Part shown: positions 33,431 through 41,980 of the stretch, piece after piece | Position numbering within the stretch: the first letter of the stretch is position 1 | Layout of the letters: every line of letters starts with the position of its first letter | Origin: Neobacillus novalis NBRC 102450 | GTDB lineage: Bacteria > Bacillota > Bacilli > Bacillales > Cytobacillaceae | DNA: 64,000 nt | Direction: 5' to 3' | Assembly: GCF_001591805.1 (NCBI RefSeq) | Contig: NZ_BCVP01000003.1 | Span: forward strand, 186,001 to 250,000 | Translations under genes and position numbers: made by a program | The notes under the pieces: generated by a model | What the model saw: only the letters and a program-made list of their open reading frames with translations | Database searches by the model: none | What the model was told of the DNA's origin: nothing

Positions 33431-35005
33431 ATGGGAATACAAGAGCAAAGAATAAATACAAAACTAGTCTTAACTGGCCTTATTATTGGGATGTTCTTTA
33501 GTGCGCTGGAACAAACCATTGTCGGAACAGCGATGCCGACGATAATTTCGGAATTAAATGGCTTTACCATTTTCGCCTGGGTTACAACTGCCTATATGAT
33601 TACCTCAACCACGGTTGTACCGATTGTTGGGAAATTATCAGACCTATACGGCAGACGGTTTCTTTACCTATTAGGAACAATTATCTTTATTATTGCTTCG
33701 GGTTTGTGTGCGACTGCATCTTCAATGGAACAGTTGGTCATTTACAGGGGCATTCAAGGAATCGGCGGCGGGATGATTATGCCGCTCTCGCAAACAATCA
33801 TTGGGGACATCTTTACGGCTGAACAACGAGCTAAATGGCAGGGAATTTTTGGCGCACTGTTTGGATTAAGTTCTGTTATCGGCCCTTTTTTGGGCGGCCT
33901 GATTGTCGACCATATCAGCTGGCACTGGGTTTTCCTGATTAATGTACCATTTGGACTGCTATCCGCTCTGTTAATCTTTACCGGATTGAGGCATGAAACA
34001 GTTGCGAAAACAGACAAAGTGAATATCGATTATTTAGGCATTATTACCTTAATTCCCTCCATCGTATTACTATTACTCGGCCTTACCTTTGGCGGCGATA
34101 AATTTGCATGGGCATCCATCACATCTTTCTTAATTTTCGGCGGATCCTTGCTGTTATTCATTGTATTTGGATTTATTGAAAAGAAAGCTGCTGAGCCCAT
34201 TTTGGATCTATCCTTATTTAAAAATCGCATTTTTGCAACGATGAATGGATTAGGATTCTTATTGGGTCTTGGAATGTTTGGAGCGATTATGTTCGTACCA
34301 ATGTTTATGCAGGGTATTCTCGGGGTTTCACCAACCAAAGCCGGATCTACCATGACACCGATGATGATTGCCATGATTGTCGCTAGTGTTGTAGGTGGGC
34401 AGCTGTTACTCCGGTTTAAGTTCCGTACTGTGTTAACAACAGGAATGGTCCTTGCATCACTTGGCTTTTACCTAATGAGTACAATGGGATTGGAATCAAG
34501 TGTGTTAAACGCTTATGCCTATATGGTGGTTTTAGGGCTGGGAATGGGATTAGTCATGCCGACCTTAATGATTGCCATTCAAAATGAATTTCCAAAGTCA
34601 CAACTCGGGACTGTTACCGCTGCATCAACCTTTTTCCGTTCAATCGGAGGTACCATTGGGATTACTGTTTTAAATTCTGTCATGAACCATTCGCTTGGAA
34701 CAAAAATGTTGAATACGGCGAAAGAGACTGAAAATCCAATTGCACATGCAGCACTAAAGACTCTTTCTGAAAAAACAGATTCACTATTTAGTCTTCTTCT
34801 TCATCCAAGTCTGTTAAAAATGCCTGAAGAAATACAAAAAATCGTCATTCATGGCATTCAAACTGCTTGGACCGAATCCTTTTCAACCGTCTTTTTAACC
34901 GGCCTTATTTTTATTTCAATTGGTATCCTTGTTGCTTTATCTGTAGGCAAGGGACGGATTAAACGCGACAGTCAACCTGCTGGTTCAGGTGAAACTGAAT
35001 CTTAA
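33431..35005 (+). CDS. Multidrug MFS exporter, DHA2 (EmrB/QacA) family
   Basis: 524 residues with 14 predicted membrane segments. Family motifs: LEQTIVGTAMPTI (motif D1), GKLSDLYGRRFLYL (motif A), RGIQGIGGGMIMPL (motif B) and GPFLGGLIVDHISWHWVFLI (motif C), typical of proton-driven drug exporters such as Bmr3 and LfrA. The ATG follows GATAGGAGAATATAAA. Monocistronic with its own terminator. The drug range cannot be told. Confidence 0.88.
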   Translation: MGIQEQRINTKLVLTGLIIGMFFSALEQTIVGTAMPTIISELNGFTIFAWVTTAYMITSTTVVPIVGKLSDLYGRRFLYLLGTIIFIIASGLCATASSMEQLVIYRGIQGIGGGMIMPLSQTIIGDIFTAEQRAKWQGIFGALFGLSSVIGPFLGGLIVDHISWHWVFLINVPFGLLSALLIFTGLRHETVAKTDKVNIDYLGIITLIPSIVLLLLGLTFGGDKFAWASITSFLIFGGSLLLFIVFGFIEKKAAEPILDLSLFKNRIFATMNGLGFLLGLGMFGAIMFVPMFMQGILGVSPTKAGSTMTPMMIAMIVASVVGGQLLLRFKFRTVLTTGMVLASLGFYLMSTMGLESSVLNAYAYMVVLGLGMGLVMPTLMIAIQNEFPKSQLGTVTAASTFFRSIGGTIGITVLNSVMNHSLGTKMLNTAKETENPIAHAALKTLSEKTDSLFSLLLHPSLLKMPEEIQKIVIHGIQTAWTESFSTVFLTGLIFISIGILVALSVGKGRIKRDSQPAGSGETES

Positions 35006-35015
35006 CCTAAAACAA

Positions 35016-35042
35016 CCCCGCCCTATTCAAAAATAGGCGGGG
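35016..35042 (+). terminator. Terminator after the MFS gene
   Basis: CCCCGCCCTAT-TCAAAA-ATAGGCGGGG with one bulged C, followed by CTTTTAATT; very stable stem 10 bp after the stop codon. Confidence 0.85.
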
Positions 35043-35060
35043 CTTTTAATTGCAAGCATG

Positions 35061-35933
35061 TTAAGCCTGAGAAGTAAGCGGATGTTTAAATTCATTTGGC
35101 AGTACAACATCTGTCATATTTTTCACAAATAAATTTGATTGGTAAGGCTGTATGTCAAACTTAACCTCATTATCGTCAGGATGAAAATGATAAACAATTT
35201 TAGTAATCCTATCATCAGCAATCTTAGGTATAATATCCTTCAATGCAACTTTCTCTTCACTTATTACATCATAAAGATGTAAAACATTATTTTCACGCTG
35301 GTAGATAACCAAACACTTTTCCTCTTCAAGGTAGTAGAGTTCCTGACTGAAAACCATTATACAGTAAAACATCAGCAATTCCTCAGTGCCCTTTGTTCCA
35401 AAATACTTCGAACCTGAAATCCGTTCAGCTGCTAAAGTATAGACAAAAGCTAAATCATCCGGCTTACTTCCATCTAATTTTCTCACCTCTGATTGCTCCG
35501 ATGGTATGTGACTATAGTCCATGGAATACTTTACTTCCTCAACAGCAGCAAAACCAAATTTCGGATAAAAGTCTAATACTGTTTCGTTGGCAAACAAATA
35601 GATAAGATCAACTTGACTGAAATCTTCTAAGACTCTATCCATCAGCTTTCTCGCGAGCCCTTGATTTCGATAATCGGGATGTGTCATAACCGTACCAATT
35701 TGCACAGCTTGTTTTTCCTCATTGTTAATCACCAAGGTTAAAAGATTAACCGATACATTCGCAACCACATTGCCATTATCGACAAATGAATACGGCTGAT
35801 ACTTTTCTGTCCAGAAGCCATGCTGATACCAGGTTTCAAACTGAATGCCAAAGGTGCTGGCAGCCAGCTGGTTAAAGCTGGTCCTTAAAGAAAAGTTTTC
35901 TTTATAATTTTTCACAAAAGATAATTCCTGCAA
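35061..35933 (-). CDS. GNAT-family N-acetyltransferase, two-part
   Basis: 290 residues. The N-terminal half is a GNAT domain with the acetyl-CoA loop QIGTVMTHPDYRNQGLARKL (R-x-x-G-x-A, about 75-95) and YPKFGFAAVEEV as the beta-4/beta-5 region. The C-terminal ~140 residues are a second, less clear domain, as in Eis-like and other long acetyltransferases. The acceptor is unknown. It stands alone on the minus strand. Confidence 0.78.
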   Translation of the reverse strand: MQELSFVKNYKENFSLRTSFNQLAASTFGIQFETWYQHGFWTEKYQPYSFVDNGNVVANVSVNLLTLVINNEEKQAVQIGTVMTHPDYRNQGLARKLMDRVLEDFSQVDLIYLFANETVLDFYPKFGFAAVEEVKYSMDYSHIPSEQSEVRKLDGSKPDDLAFVYTLAAERISGSKYFGTKGTEELLMFYCIMVFSQELYYLEEEKCLVIYQRENNVLHLYDVISEEKVALKDIIPKIADDRITKIVYHFHPDDNEVKFDIQPYQSNLFVKNMTDVVLPNEFKHPLTSQA

Positions 35934-35969
35934 AATAATTCAACTCCCAATGTTTCCTAAAGGTTACAA

Positions 35970-36896
35970 TTAAGGAACCATATTCCCGGCAGCCTTATAA
36001 ATTTGATACCATTCTTCTCTTGTTAATGTGATTTCGGCACCCTTACATGCCTCTTTCATCCGCTCGGCCTTGGTAGTTCCAAGCACCACCTGAATGTTAG
36101 CAGGATGGCGTGTAATCCACGCTGTAGCTATACCAGTATTCGTAACGCCATATTTTTCAGCAATATTGTCTACTACCTCGTTCAACTTTGGAAAACGCTC
36201 CAAATCTCCTAAAAATGACCCTTCAAAGAAACCTTGCTGGTAAGGTGACCAGGCTTGCATCGTGATATCATGCAGACGGCAATATTCCAAAATGCTGCTA
36301 TCTCGATTAATGGCTTGATCAACCTTCATATTCAAAGTAATTCCTGAGTCAATCATTGGTGTGTGTGCAATGCTAAATTGCAATTGGTTTACCACCAATT
36401 TATGTGGTATGTATTTCTGTAACAGTTCAATCTGGGCCGGATTATGGTTCGATACCCCAAAATATTTTACCTTACCACTGTTATGTAGTTCTTCAAAGGC
36501 CTCTGCCACTTCAGAAGGTTCCATTAATGGATCGGGACGATGAAGCAGCAAAATATCAAGATATTCAGTATTTAATCGCTTTAAAATCCCATTTACTGAC
36601 TCAATGATATGCTCCTTAGAAAAATCAAAATAGCCTTCCGGGGAGATAATACCGCATTTACTTTGCAAGATCATTTTTTCACGGATGCTTGAATTCATTT
36701 GAATTGCTTCGGAAAAAATCTCCTCACACTTCCCTTTTCCATAGATATCCGCATGATCAAAGAAATTAATGCCCTCATCCATTGCCGTCCGGATTAAATT
36801 TTCCGCTTCAGGCAAAGACAACTGTGTTAAACGCATATTACCCATAATCATGTTAGAAACCTGTAAATCAGTGTTTGCAATGTTAATATACTTCAT
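35970..36896 (-). CDS. Aldo/keto reductase, YdhF-like
   Basis: 308 residues, TIM barrel. Catalytic tetrad visible: Asp in NFFDHADIYGKG with Tyr, Lys in LQSKCG and His in LLLHRPDP. The NADPH-binding tail VVLGTTKAERMKEA fits. The E. coli YdhF subgroup is the best match; the natural carbonyl substrate is not known. Single gene with a GGGAGGTAAAAAA-type ribosome site. Confidence 0.85.
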   Translation of the reverse strand: MKYINIANTDLQVSNMIMGNMRLTQLSLPEAENLIRTAMDEGINFFDHADIYGKGKCEEIFSEAIQMNSSIREKMILQSKCGIISPEGYFDFSKEHIIESVNGILKRLNTEYLDILLLHRPDPLMEPSEVAEAFEELHNSGKVKYFGVSNHNPAQIELLQKYIPHKLVVNQLQFSIAHTPMIDSGITLNMKVDQAINRDSSILEYCRLHDITMQAWSPYQQGFFEGSFLGDLERFPKLNEVVDNIAEKYGVTNTGIATAWITRHPANIQVVLGTTKAERMKEACKGAEITLTREEWYQIYKAAGNMVP

Positions 36897-36939
36897 TTTT
36901 TTACCTCCCTTTTTTATAATTCATCAACTTCATTATACT

Positions 36940-37488
36940 TTAATCTAAGAGATTCGCCCAAGTTTCTAAACCTTTCCGCTCCAAATTAAGGAGTTGTGTC
37001 TTCATCTCTAATCCGCCGCGATAGCCAGTCAGCGAGCCATTTTTTCCGACAACACGGTGGCAAGGCACTGATATTAACACCGGATTAGCACCAATAGCCG
37101 CCCCAACTGCACGAACAGCAGCAGGTTTATTGATATAGTTTGCAATGTCAGAATAGGATTTTGTCTCTCCAAACGGAATCTCACAAAGTACGTTCCAAAC
37201 AGCAACTTGGAACTCTGTCCCATGATAATCAAACGGGATAGTAAAATTCTTCCGATTTCCATCAAAATACTCTATTAGTTCGGCTGCATAAGGGTTTAGC
37301 TTCTCCCTGTCCTCCTCTAGAGGGCTTCCTGGAAACCGTTTTTCTGCCCATATCGAAAATTCCTCAAACGGCTTGTTCTGTGACCCGACGTAACAAAGTC
37401 CCTTCTCTGTCGCAGCGATATATAGATTCCAAAATTTAAAATTAAGCAGTGACCAATAAACAGGTGTCTTATTATTTTGTGACTTCAT
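36940..37488 (-). CDS. adaB: O6-methylguanine-DNA methyltransferase AdaB
   Basis: 182 residues. The suicide-acceptor Cys lies in the invariant SVPCHRVVG; the helix-turn-helix arginine finger region FGETKSYSDIANYINKPAAV precedes it. Removes methyl groups from O6-methylguanine. The start overlaps the adaA stop by 4 bp, giving the B. subtilis adaA-adaB arrangement, so it should be induced with adaA by alkylation. Confidence 0.92.
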   Translation of the reverse strand: MKSQNNKTPVYWSLLNFKFWNLYIAATEKGLCYVGSQNKPFEEFSIWAEKRFPGSPLEEDREKLNPYAAELIEYFDGNRKNFTIPFDYHGTEFQVAVWNVLCEIPFGETKSYSDIANYINKPAAVRAVGAAIGANPVLISVPCHRVVGKNGSLTGYRGGLEMKTQLLNLERKGLETWANLLD

Positions 37489-38078
37489 TTTGTTCCCTCC
37501 GATTCATGTAATTGACGGAAATGGGCGGGTGTAACGCCCGTCATCTTTTTAAATAAGGTAATAAAATAGGGTATATTAGCGATACCAACCATTTTTGCTA
37601 TGTCGCCAACCGCACGATCAGACTGAAGCAAATATTTTTTGGCCGTATTTATTCTAACTTGTTGTATATATTCAACAGGCGTGATACCGGTAATCTTTTT
37701 AAATGTCCGGTGCAAATGAAAGGGGCTTCCATGACTTATTTCAGCCAGCGTTTCAAGAGTCAGCTTTTCGGTATAATTTTTATCAATGTATTCTGTAATA
37801 AGCGCAACCCATTCGTTATCAGGTAAGCGCTCATTCGTGGGTTTGCATCGTTTACAAGGACGGAAATCAGCAGATATGGCTTCTTCTGCGTTTTGAAAAA
37901 TCCGTACATTTTCTTTTTTGGGAACGCGAGATTTGCATGATGGCTTACAGAAAATTCCCGTTGTCTTAACAGCATAGAAAAATTGATTATTGTACGCTGC
38001 ATCGTTACCGATAATGGCCTGCCATTTTTCATCTGTCATGACTTCATCACTAGAATCCTCTTGAAACACTATTCTCAT
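37485..38078 (-). CDS. adaA: Methylphosphotriester-DNA methyltransferase and activator AdaA
   Basis: 197 residues. N-terminal Ada zinc domain with the four Cys in GIFCKPSCKSR and RPCKRCKP; the first Cys accepts methyl from DNA phosphotriesters, switching the protein on. C-terminal AraC-type HTH (LTLETLAEISHGSPFHLHRT). It activates adaAB and other alkylation-repair genes. The start is ATG; an upstream 18-mer is a likely binding site. Confidence 0.93.
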   Translation of the reverse strand: MRIVFQEDSSDEVMTDEKWQAIIGNDAAYNNQFFYAVKTTGIFCKPSCKSRVPKKENVRIFQNAEEAISADFRPCKRCKPTNERLPDNEWVALITEYIDKNYTEKLTLETLAEISHGSPFHLHRTFKKITGITPVEYIQQVRINTAKKYLLQSDRAVGDIAKMVGIANIPYFITLFKKMTGVTPAHFRQLHESEGTK

Positions 38079-38141
38079 TTAGACCACCTCTCTTATTATT
38101 ATAGCTCCGTCACAAACGATAGGTAAGTTATTGGGAATAAA

Positions 38142-38159
38142 AAAGCAAGATATTGAAAT
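38142..38159 (+). promoter_or_regulatory. Candidate Ada box upstream of adaA
   Basis: AAAGCAAGATATTGAAAT, 64 bp before the adaA start, shares 17 of 18 bases with the site at 38953. It begins with AAAGCAA, similar to the core of the E. coli Ada box (AAAGCGCA). Confidence 0.65.
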
Positions 38160-38165
38160 TTAGGG

Positions 38166-38879
38166 TTACTTAGAATCATGGAAGATAATCCCTAAACCAT
38201 AACGCTCTCCAGATGTAATCGTGCTGACACCGTGGCGAAGTGTATTTTTGTAATAACCCTTTTTTCCTTGGGCAGGCCGATAGTTTGTTGGAAAAATAAT
38301 CGCCCCGCCTTGTTCAACTGTAAGAACATGTCCCCTGCTTTGGGCCCTTGGTATTTGCTCTACAAGGAGGAATTCCCCACCAGTATAATCTTGATCACGC
38401 TGATTCAGGATAAAGACAACTTGAAATGGAAAAAATACGTCTCCGTATAGATCCTGATGCATACAGTTGAATCCGCCTTTTTCATATTTTAAGATTAATG
38501 GTGTTGGTCTCGTTTGCTCCTTTTCTTCACAAGTCTTTAAAAAATCCTCCAGCGTATTCGGATACTGTTCCAGTTTTTTCAAATAACCCAACCAGCGATT
38601 TGCGGTTTTGGTCAGCTCTGCATAAAACGATTCTCGTAACCCTTGAATTAGTTCAGGCATTGGGTAGGAAAAATATTTGTACTCTCCGCTCCCAAAGCGG
38701 TATCTTGTCATATTAATCGTTGTTCTGTACAACTGTTCATCACTATATAACTCCATGAACGATTCACATTCTGCCTTAGTTAAAATCGGGGGCAGCTTTG
38801 CAAAACCTTGTTCATCTAATTCTTGTTGAATGGCCTCCCAGTCTAAGCTTTGTACACGGGATTGAATATCATGAACCAT
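38166..38879 (-). CDS. 2-oxoglutarate/Fe(II)-dependent oxygenase of the alkylation-repair cluster
   Basis: 237 residues from the ATG at 38879, after TTGGAGGAGATAACG. The iron triad is visible as His-x-Asp in MHQDLYGD and His in LRHGVSTI; the 2OG-binding Arg is in ERYGLGIIF. It is not a plain AlkB by sequence, but its position between ada and alkA and its shared 18-mer upstream point to oxidative repair of alkylated bases or nucleotides (inference). It is divergent from alkA. Confidence 0.8.
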   Translation of the reverse strand: MVHDIQSRVQSLDWEAIQQELDEQGFAKLPPILTKAECESFMELYSDEQLYRTTINMTRYRFGSGEYKYFSYPMPELIQGLRESFYAELTKTANRWLGYLKKLEQYPNTLEDFLKTCEEKEQTRPTPLILKYEKGGFNCMHQDLYGDVFFPFQVVFILNQRDQDYTGGEFLLVEQIPRAQSRGHVLTVEQGGAIIFPTNYRPAQGKKGYYKNTLRHGVSTITSGERYGLGIIFHDSK

Positions 38880-38952
38880 CGTTATCTCCTCCAATTTTTG
38901 TTATTATCAATATAGCCCAATTTCTTCTGAAAATAAGTTTTTTACGAATAGA

Positions 38953-38970
38953 AAAGCAAGATAATGAAAT
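38953..38970 (+). promoter_or_regulatory. Candidate Ada box between the 2OG oxygenase gene and alkA
   Basis: AAAGCAAGATAATGAAAT, differing at one base from the site upstream of adaA. It lies 43 bp before alkA and 73 bp before the divergent oxygenase gene, so one site could serve both. Confidence 0.65.
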
Positions 38971-39013
38971 AATTTTTTTGTGATAATGATTATTAAGATG
39001 CGGAGGTTTGGAT

Positions 39014-39952
39014 GTGGCTAATCAACAAAACATAATGGACTGTTGGCAGGAAATCAATGGGAATATTATCATTGAACTGCCAGTCGATTTTAATATTAAA
39101 GCAAATCTAGGCTATTTAGAACGGAACAAAAATGAATGTATGTTTGAAGTCGAAAACGAAATCATTACCAGGGTGATTGTCATTGGCGAAACGCGGACCT
39201 TAGTAAAAATACACGTAAATAAATTTAATCAGATAATCGTGCAATTTTTAAAAGACTCTAGACCGAATAATCAGTCGGAGCGCGCTGAGGTTGCCCAGTA
39301 CATTCGTGAATGGTTTGATCTTGACCGTGATTTAACGCCGTTTTACAAAATGGCAAAAGCAGACCCGCTCCTTAAGGGGCCAGTCGAGGAATTTTTCGGA
39401 TTACGTGTGATCGGTGTGCCCGATTTATTTGAGGCCCTCTGCTGGGGAGTCTTGGGGCAGCAGATAAACTTAGCGTTCGCCTACAGGTTAAAAAGACAAT
39501 TTGTTGAAAAGTTTGGTGATTCTATCAATTGGAATGGCAGGAACTATTGGGTTTTTCCAACCTACGAACAAATTGCCCAATTAACACCTGCAGATCTAGC
39601 AGATATTAAAATGACCTTGAAAAAAAGTGAATATATTATTGGCATTGCCCAACTGATGGCCAGCGGGGAATTATCGAAGGAAAAATTATTGAGGATGGAT
39701 AGCCTTAAAGAAGCTGAAAAGAGTTTAATCAAGATTCGCGGGATTGGTCCATGGACAGCGAATTACGTGCTAATGCGCTGCTTGCGATTTACCTCGGCTT
39801 ATCCGATTGATGATGTTGGACTGCATAACGCCATCAAACATATAACTGGTTCAGCGAAAAAGCCTGCGAAGGAAGAACTCTTAAAGCTTTCAGTACGATG
39901 GGAGGGCTGGCAAGCATATGCCACGTTTTATTTATGGCGGGTCCTTTACTAA
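39014..39952 (+). CDS. alkA: DNA-3-methyladenine glycosylase II (AlkA)
   Basis: 312 residues from a GTG at 39014, seven bases after GGAGG; the in-frame TTG two codons earlier is too close to that site. N-terminal AlkA-type domain, then HhH-GPD: VLGQQINLAFAYRLKRQF, the hairpin IRGIGPWTANYVLMR and catalytic Asp in YPIDDVGL. Excises 3-methyladenine and other alkylated bases. Divergent from the oxygenase gene with the shared Ada-box candidate. Confidence 0.92.
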   Translation: MANQQNIMDCWQEINGNIIIELPVDFNIKANLGYLERNKNECMFEVENEIITRVIVIGETRTLVKIHVNKFNQIIVQFLKDSRPNNQSERAEVAQYIREWFDLDRDLTPFYKMAKADPLLKGPVEEFFGLRVIGVPDLFEALCWGVLGQQINLAFAYRLKRQFVEKFGDSINWNGRNYWVFPTYEQIAQLTPADLADIKMTLKKSEYIIGIAQLMASGELSKEKLLRMDSLKEAEKSLIKIRGIGPWTANYVLMRCLRFTSAYPIDDVGLHNAIKHITGSAKKPAKEELLKLSVRWEGWQAYATFYLWRVLY

Positions 39953-39987
39953 AAATAGGAAACTTAAAAATTTCAGACGGATAGTGA

Positions 39988-40151
39988 GGAATTTGCGAAT
40001 AAAGTCACTTAAGTCCGACAAATTACCAATTATTATCCAGTAAATGTCGTAAGTTTTGAAAAATAGGTAGTAAGTGGACGAACTTATGTCGTAAGTAGAG
40101 GAAATTGCGTAATAAAATCACTCCAGTTTGGCGAAATTCCAATTAATATTC
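39988..40151. repeat. Pair of degenerate ~50-bp direct repeats
   Basis: The stretch from 39988 (GAATTTGCGAATAAAGTCAC) recurs imperfectly from 40101 (GAAATTGCGTAATAAAATCA), both ending in a CCAATTA-T-ATTC-like sequence. Between them lie short GTCGTAAGT repeats. Non-coding; probably an older, decayed relative of the tandem array that follows. Confidence 0.6.
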
Positions 40152-40173
40152 AAAAAACCACTATATAGAAGGC

Positions 40174-40326
40174 TTCTATTGGACGTTTCTATCCAGATTC
40201 ATGAAGCTTTGTCCATTAGAACCTTTCTATTGGACGTTTTCATCCGGATTCGTGGAGTTTTGTCCATTAGAACCCTTCTATTGGACGTTTCTATCCGGAT
40301 TCATGAAGTTTTGTCCATTAGAACCT
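40174..40326. repeat. Three tandem 51-bp units, each able to form a hairpin
   Basis: Units start at 40174, 40225 and 40276, each beginning TTCTATTGGACG and ending GTCCATTAGAACC. Within a unit TTCTATTGGAC pairs with GTCCATTAGAA (10 of 11 bases), so each forms a stem with a ~27-base loop. Because 51 is a multiple of three, one frame gives a 17-residue repeat peptide, but it has no ribosome site and is not counted as a gene. Together with the preceding repeats this fills the 489-bp gap after alkA. Confidence 0.85.
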
Positions 40327-40441
40327 ATCTGCATCAACGCTTGGGGCCAAAATCCACGGAAACCTCCAAGTAGAATAATTCTAGAATCTTTTAGGTCGCT
40401 CTTGGTACAGAAAACGAAATAAAAAGTGAATCGGTGATAAA

Positions 40442-41083
40442 ATGAAGCACGATTATCAATTAATTTACAACAAATTATACGAACACTACGGCCCTCAAGG
40501 CTGGTGGCCAGCGGAGACACCGTTTGAAATGATGATGGGCTCCATACTTGTTCAAAATACAAGCTGGCGCAATGTCGACAAGGCCCTTGATAATCTAAAG
40601 CCGTTTTTGAAACCTGAAGCAATAGACAAGTTATCGATTGATGAGCTTGCGCAGCTCATCAGGGCAAGCGGATTTTTCAATATAAAGGCTAGTCGGATCA
40701 AGTCCTATATGGAATGGTTTAAAATCTATGAGTATGATATCAATTTGATTAAAAAAAGGGACAGGCATAAACTGCGTACTGAGCTATTAAGCATCAAGGG
40801 CATCGGTCCTGAAACGGCCGATGTGATCCTGCTTTATGCCTTGGATACACCAATTTTTGTTGTTGATGCCTATGCGCGGCGGATTTTCTATCGTCTAGGC
40901 TATGATATGCCAGCATCATATGAAACCTTTAGAAATCAAGTTGAAAAAGAATTGCCTGTAGACTTGGTGCTATATAATGAATTCCACGCCCTTCTCGTTG
41001 AGCATGCGAAGGAGCATTGTAAAGCAACACCTATATGTGATGGTTGCCCGTTATTTGGTATATGTGATCGGAGACTGGACTAG
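40442..41083 (+). CDS. Endonuclease III-like / MagIII-type DNA glycosylase with Fe-S loop
   Basis: 213 residues, HhH-GPD family. WWPAETPFEMMMGSILVQNT is the MagIII-type start, followed by the hairpin IKGIGPETADVILLYAL and catalytic Asp in FVVDAYARR. The C-terminus has C-x5-C-x2-C-x5-C (HCKATPICDGCPLFGIC), close to the usual C-x6-C-x2-C-x5-C iron-sulphur loop. It probably removes 3-methyladenine or oxidised bases, fitting the alkylation island. The ribosome site (GGTGAT) is weak. Confidence 0.82.
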   Translation: MKHDYQLIYNKLYEHYGPQGWWPAETPFEMMMGSILVQNTSWRNVDKALDNLKPFLKPEAIDKLSIDELAQLIRASGFFNIKASRIKSYMEWFKIYEYDINLIKKRDRHKLRTELLSIKGIGPETADVILLYALDTPIFVVDAYARRIFYRLGYDMPASYETFRNQVEKELPVDLVLYNEFHALLVEHAKEHCKATPICDGCPLFGICDRRLD

Positions 41084-41187
41084 GATATATTTCTCCATTT
41101 TATCTCTAAGAATTTTTCATTGACCGTGGGGAAGCTGTTTTTCTTATTTCGGGCAATGAAAAGTCCTTTCATTTACCGTGCGGGCAC

Positions 41188-41814
41188 TTATTTGGGTCTG
41201 ACAATTTCAAAAACCTCACCAATTTTTGCATAATTATGACCTGCAAGCCGGCTGACGGCAGCTAAACCAGTTTGATTGATTTTTCCATTCTCATAAATTT
41301 CCTTATCAAAATGAAATTGAACTACTCTTCCGATGATTAGATCACTGCTGGGCGCATCTTCATCGCCCAAAATTACGTGATGCTCTAATATACACTCCAT
41401 CCGAATCTTTGCCTCTTTTATTCCTGGTACGGAAATCTTTGTACTCTCAACTTCTGTGAAATTTGTTAGTTCCATTTCACTTTGGTCAGGCGGGAGGCTT
41501 GCCGCTGTTTCGTTCACTTGTGCGATAATCCCTTCATCGACAATATGAACGATAAATTCCTTAAGATCGACAATGTTGCGTGCTGTATCCTTTTGCCCCG
41601 TTTCCTTTCTTAATACCGCTATAGAAATCATCGGCGGTTTGGATGAGGCAATATTGAAGTAGCTAAACGGAGCAGCATTTAAGGTACCGTCACTCGCTAA
41701 AGAGGTTACAAATGCAATTGGCCTTGGGATAACACTCCCAATCATCAATTTATAATTTTCAGTAGCAGTATTCTTTGATGGGTCAATCGAAAGCATTGAT
41801 TCACTTTTCATCAT
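41188..41814 (-). CDS. Flavin reductase-like, FMN-binding protein
   Basis: 208 residues. MIGSVIPRPIAFVTSLASDG and SYFNIASSKPPMISIAV are the FMN-binding beta barrel of the flavin reductase/DIM6 group. May supply reduced FMN to a monooxygenase or reduce flavins generally; no partner oxygenase is adjacent. The start follows GGAAGGAGTTGAATAACC. Single gene. Confidence 0.8.
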   Translation of the reverse strand: MMKSESMLSIDPSKNTATENYKLMIGSVIPRPIAFVTSLASDGTLNAAPFSYFNIASSKPPMISIAVLRKETGQKDTARNIVDLKEFIVHIVDEGIIAQVNETAASLPPDQSEMELTNFTEVESTKISVPGIKEAKIRMECILEHHVILGDEDAPSSDLIIGRVVQFHFDKEIYENGKINQTGLAAVSRLAGHNYAKIGEVFEIVRPK

Positions 41815-41919
41815 GGTTATTCAACTCCTTCCTTTATGTTTCATTATATAATTCCATGTATGGTTTATAGAAGATAAATCAAATGGACAGTTCCTGTTAC
41901 TATGTGTATTACAAAATAA

Positions 41920-41974
41920 AATCCTTTATTCTGGAAAGGGCAGCCGGTTCTGCCCCAATCCAAAATAAAGGATT
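41920..41974 (-). terminator. Long imperfect hairpin after the aquaporin gene
   Basis: Minus strand: AATCCTTTATTTTGGATTGG pairs with the complementary stretch ending in CCAGAATAAAGGATT, with an inner GGGGCAGAACCGGCTGCCC hairpin, then TTATTTT. A very stable ~20-bp stem that ends the fdhA-aquaporin operon. Confidence 0.82.
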
Positions 41975-41980
41975 ATTTTT

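Noticed and set aside
40174..40326. CRISPR array
   Set aside because: Units are head-to-tail and identical throughout without unique spacers, and no cas genes are near.
40128..40373. Open frame coding a 17-residue repeat peptide
   Set aside because: It is a by-product of the 51-bp tandem DNA repeats; no ribosome site, overlapping equally open frames, and the repeats are palindromic.
41115..41184. Repeated TTTCATT-ACCGTG-GGG stretches and a TTTTCATTG/CAATGAAAA pair before the flavin reductase gene end
   Set aside because: Short, low-complexity, no U run; could be chance or a weak terminator.
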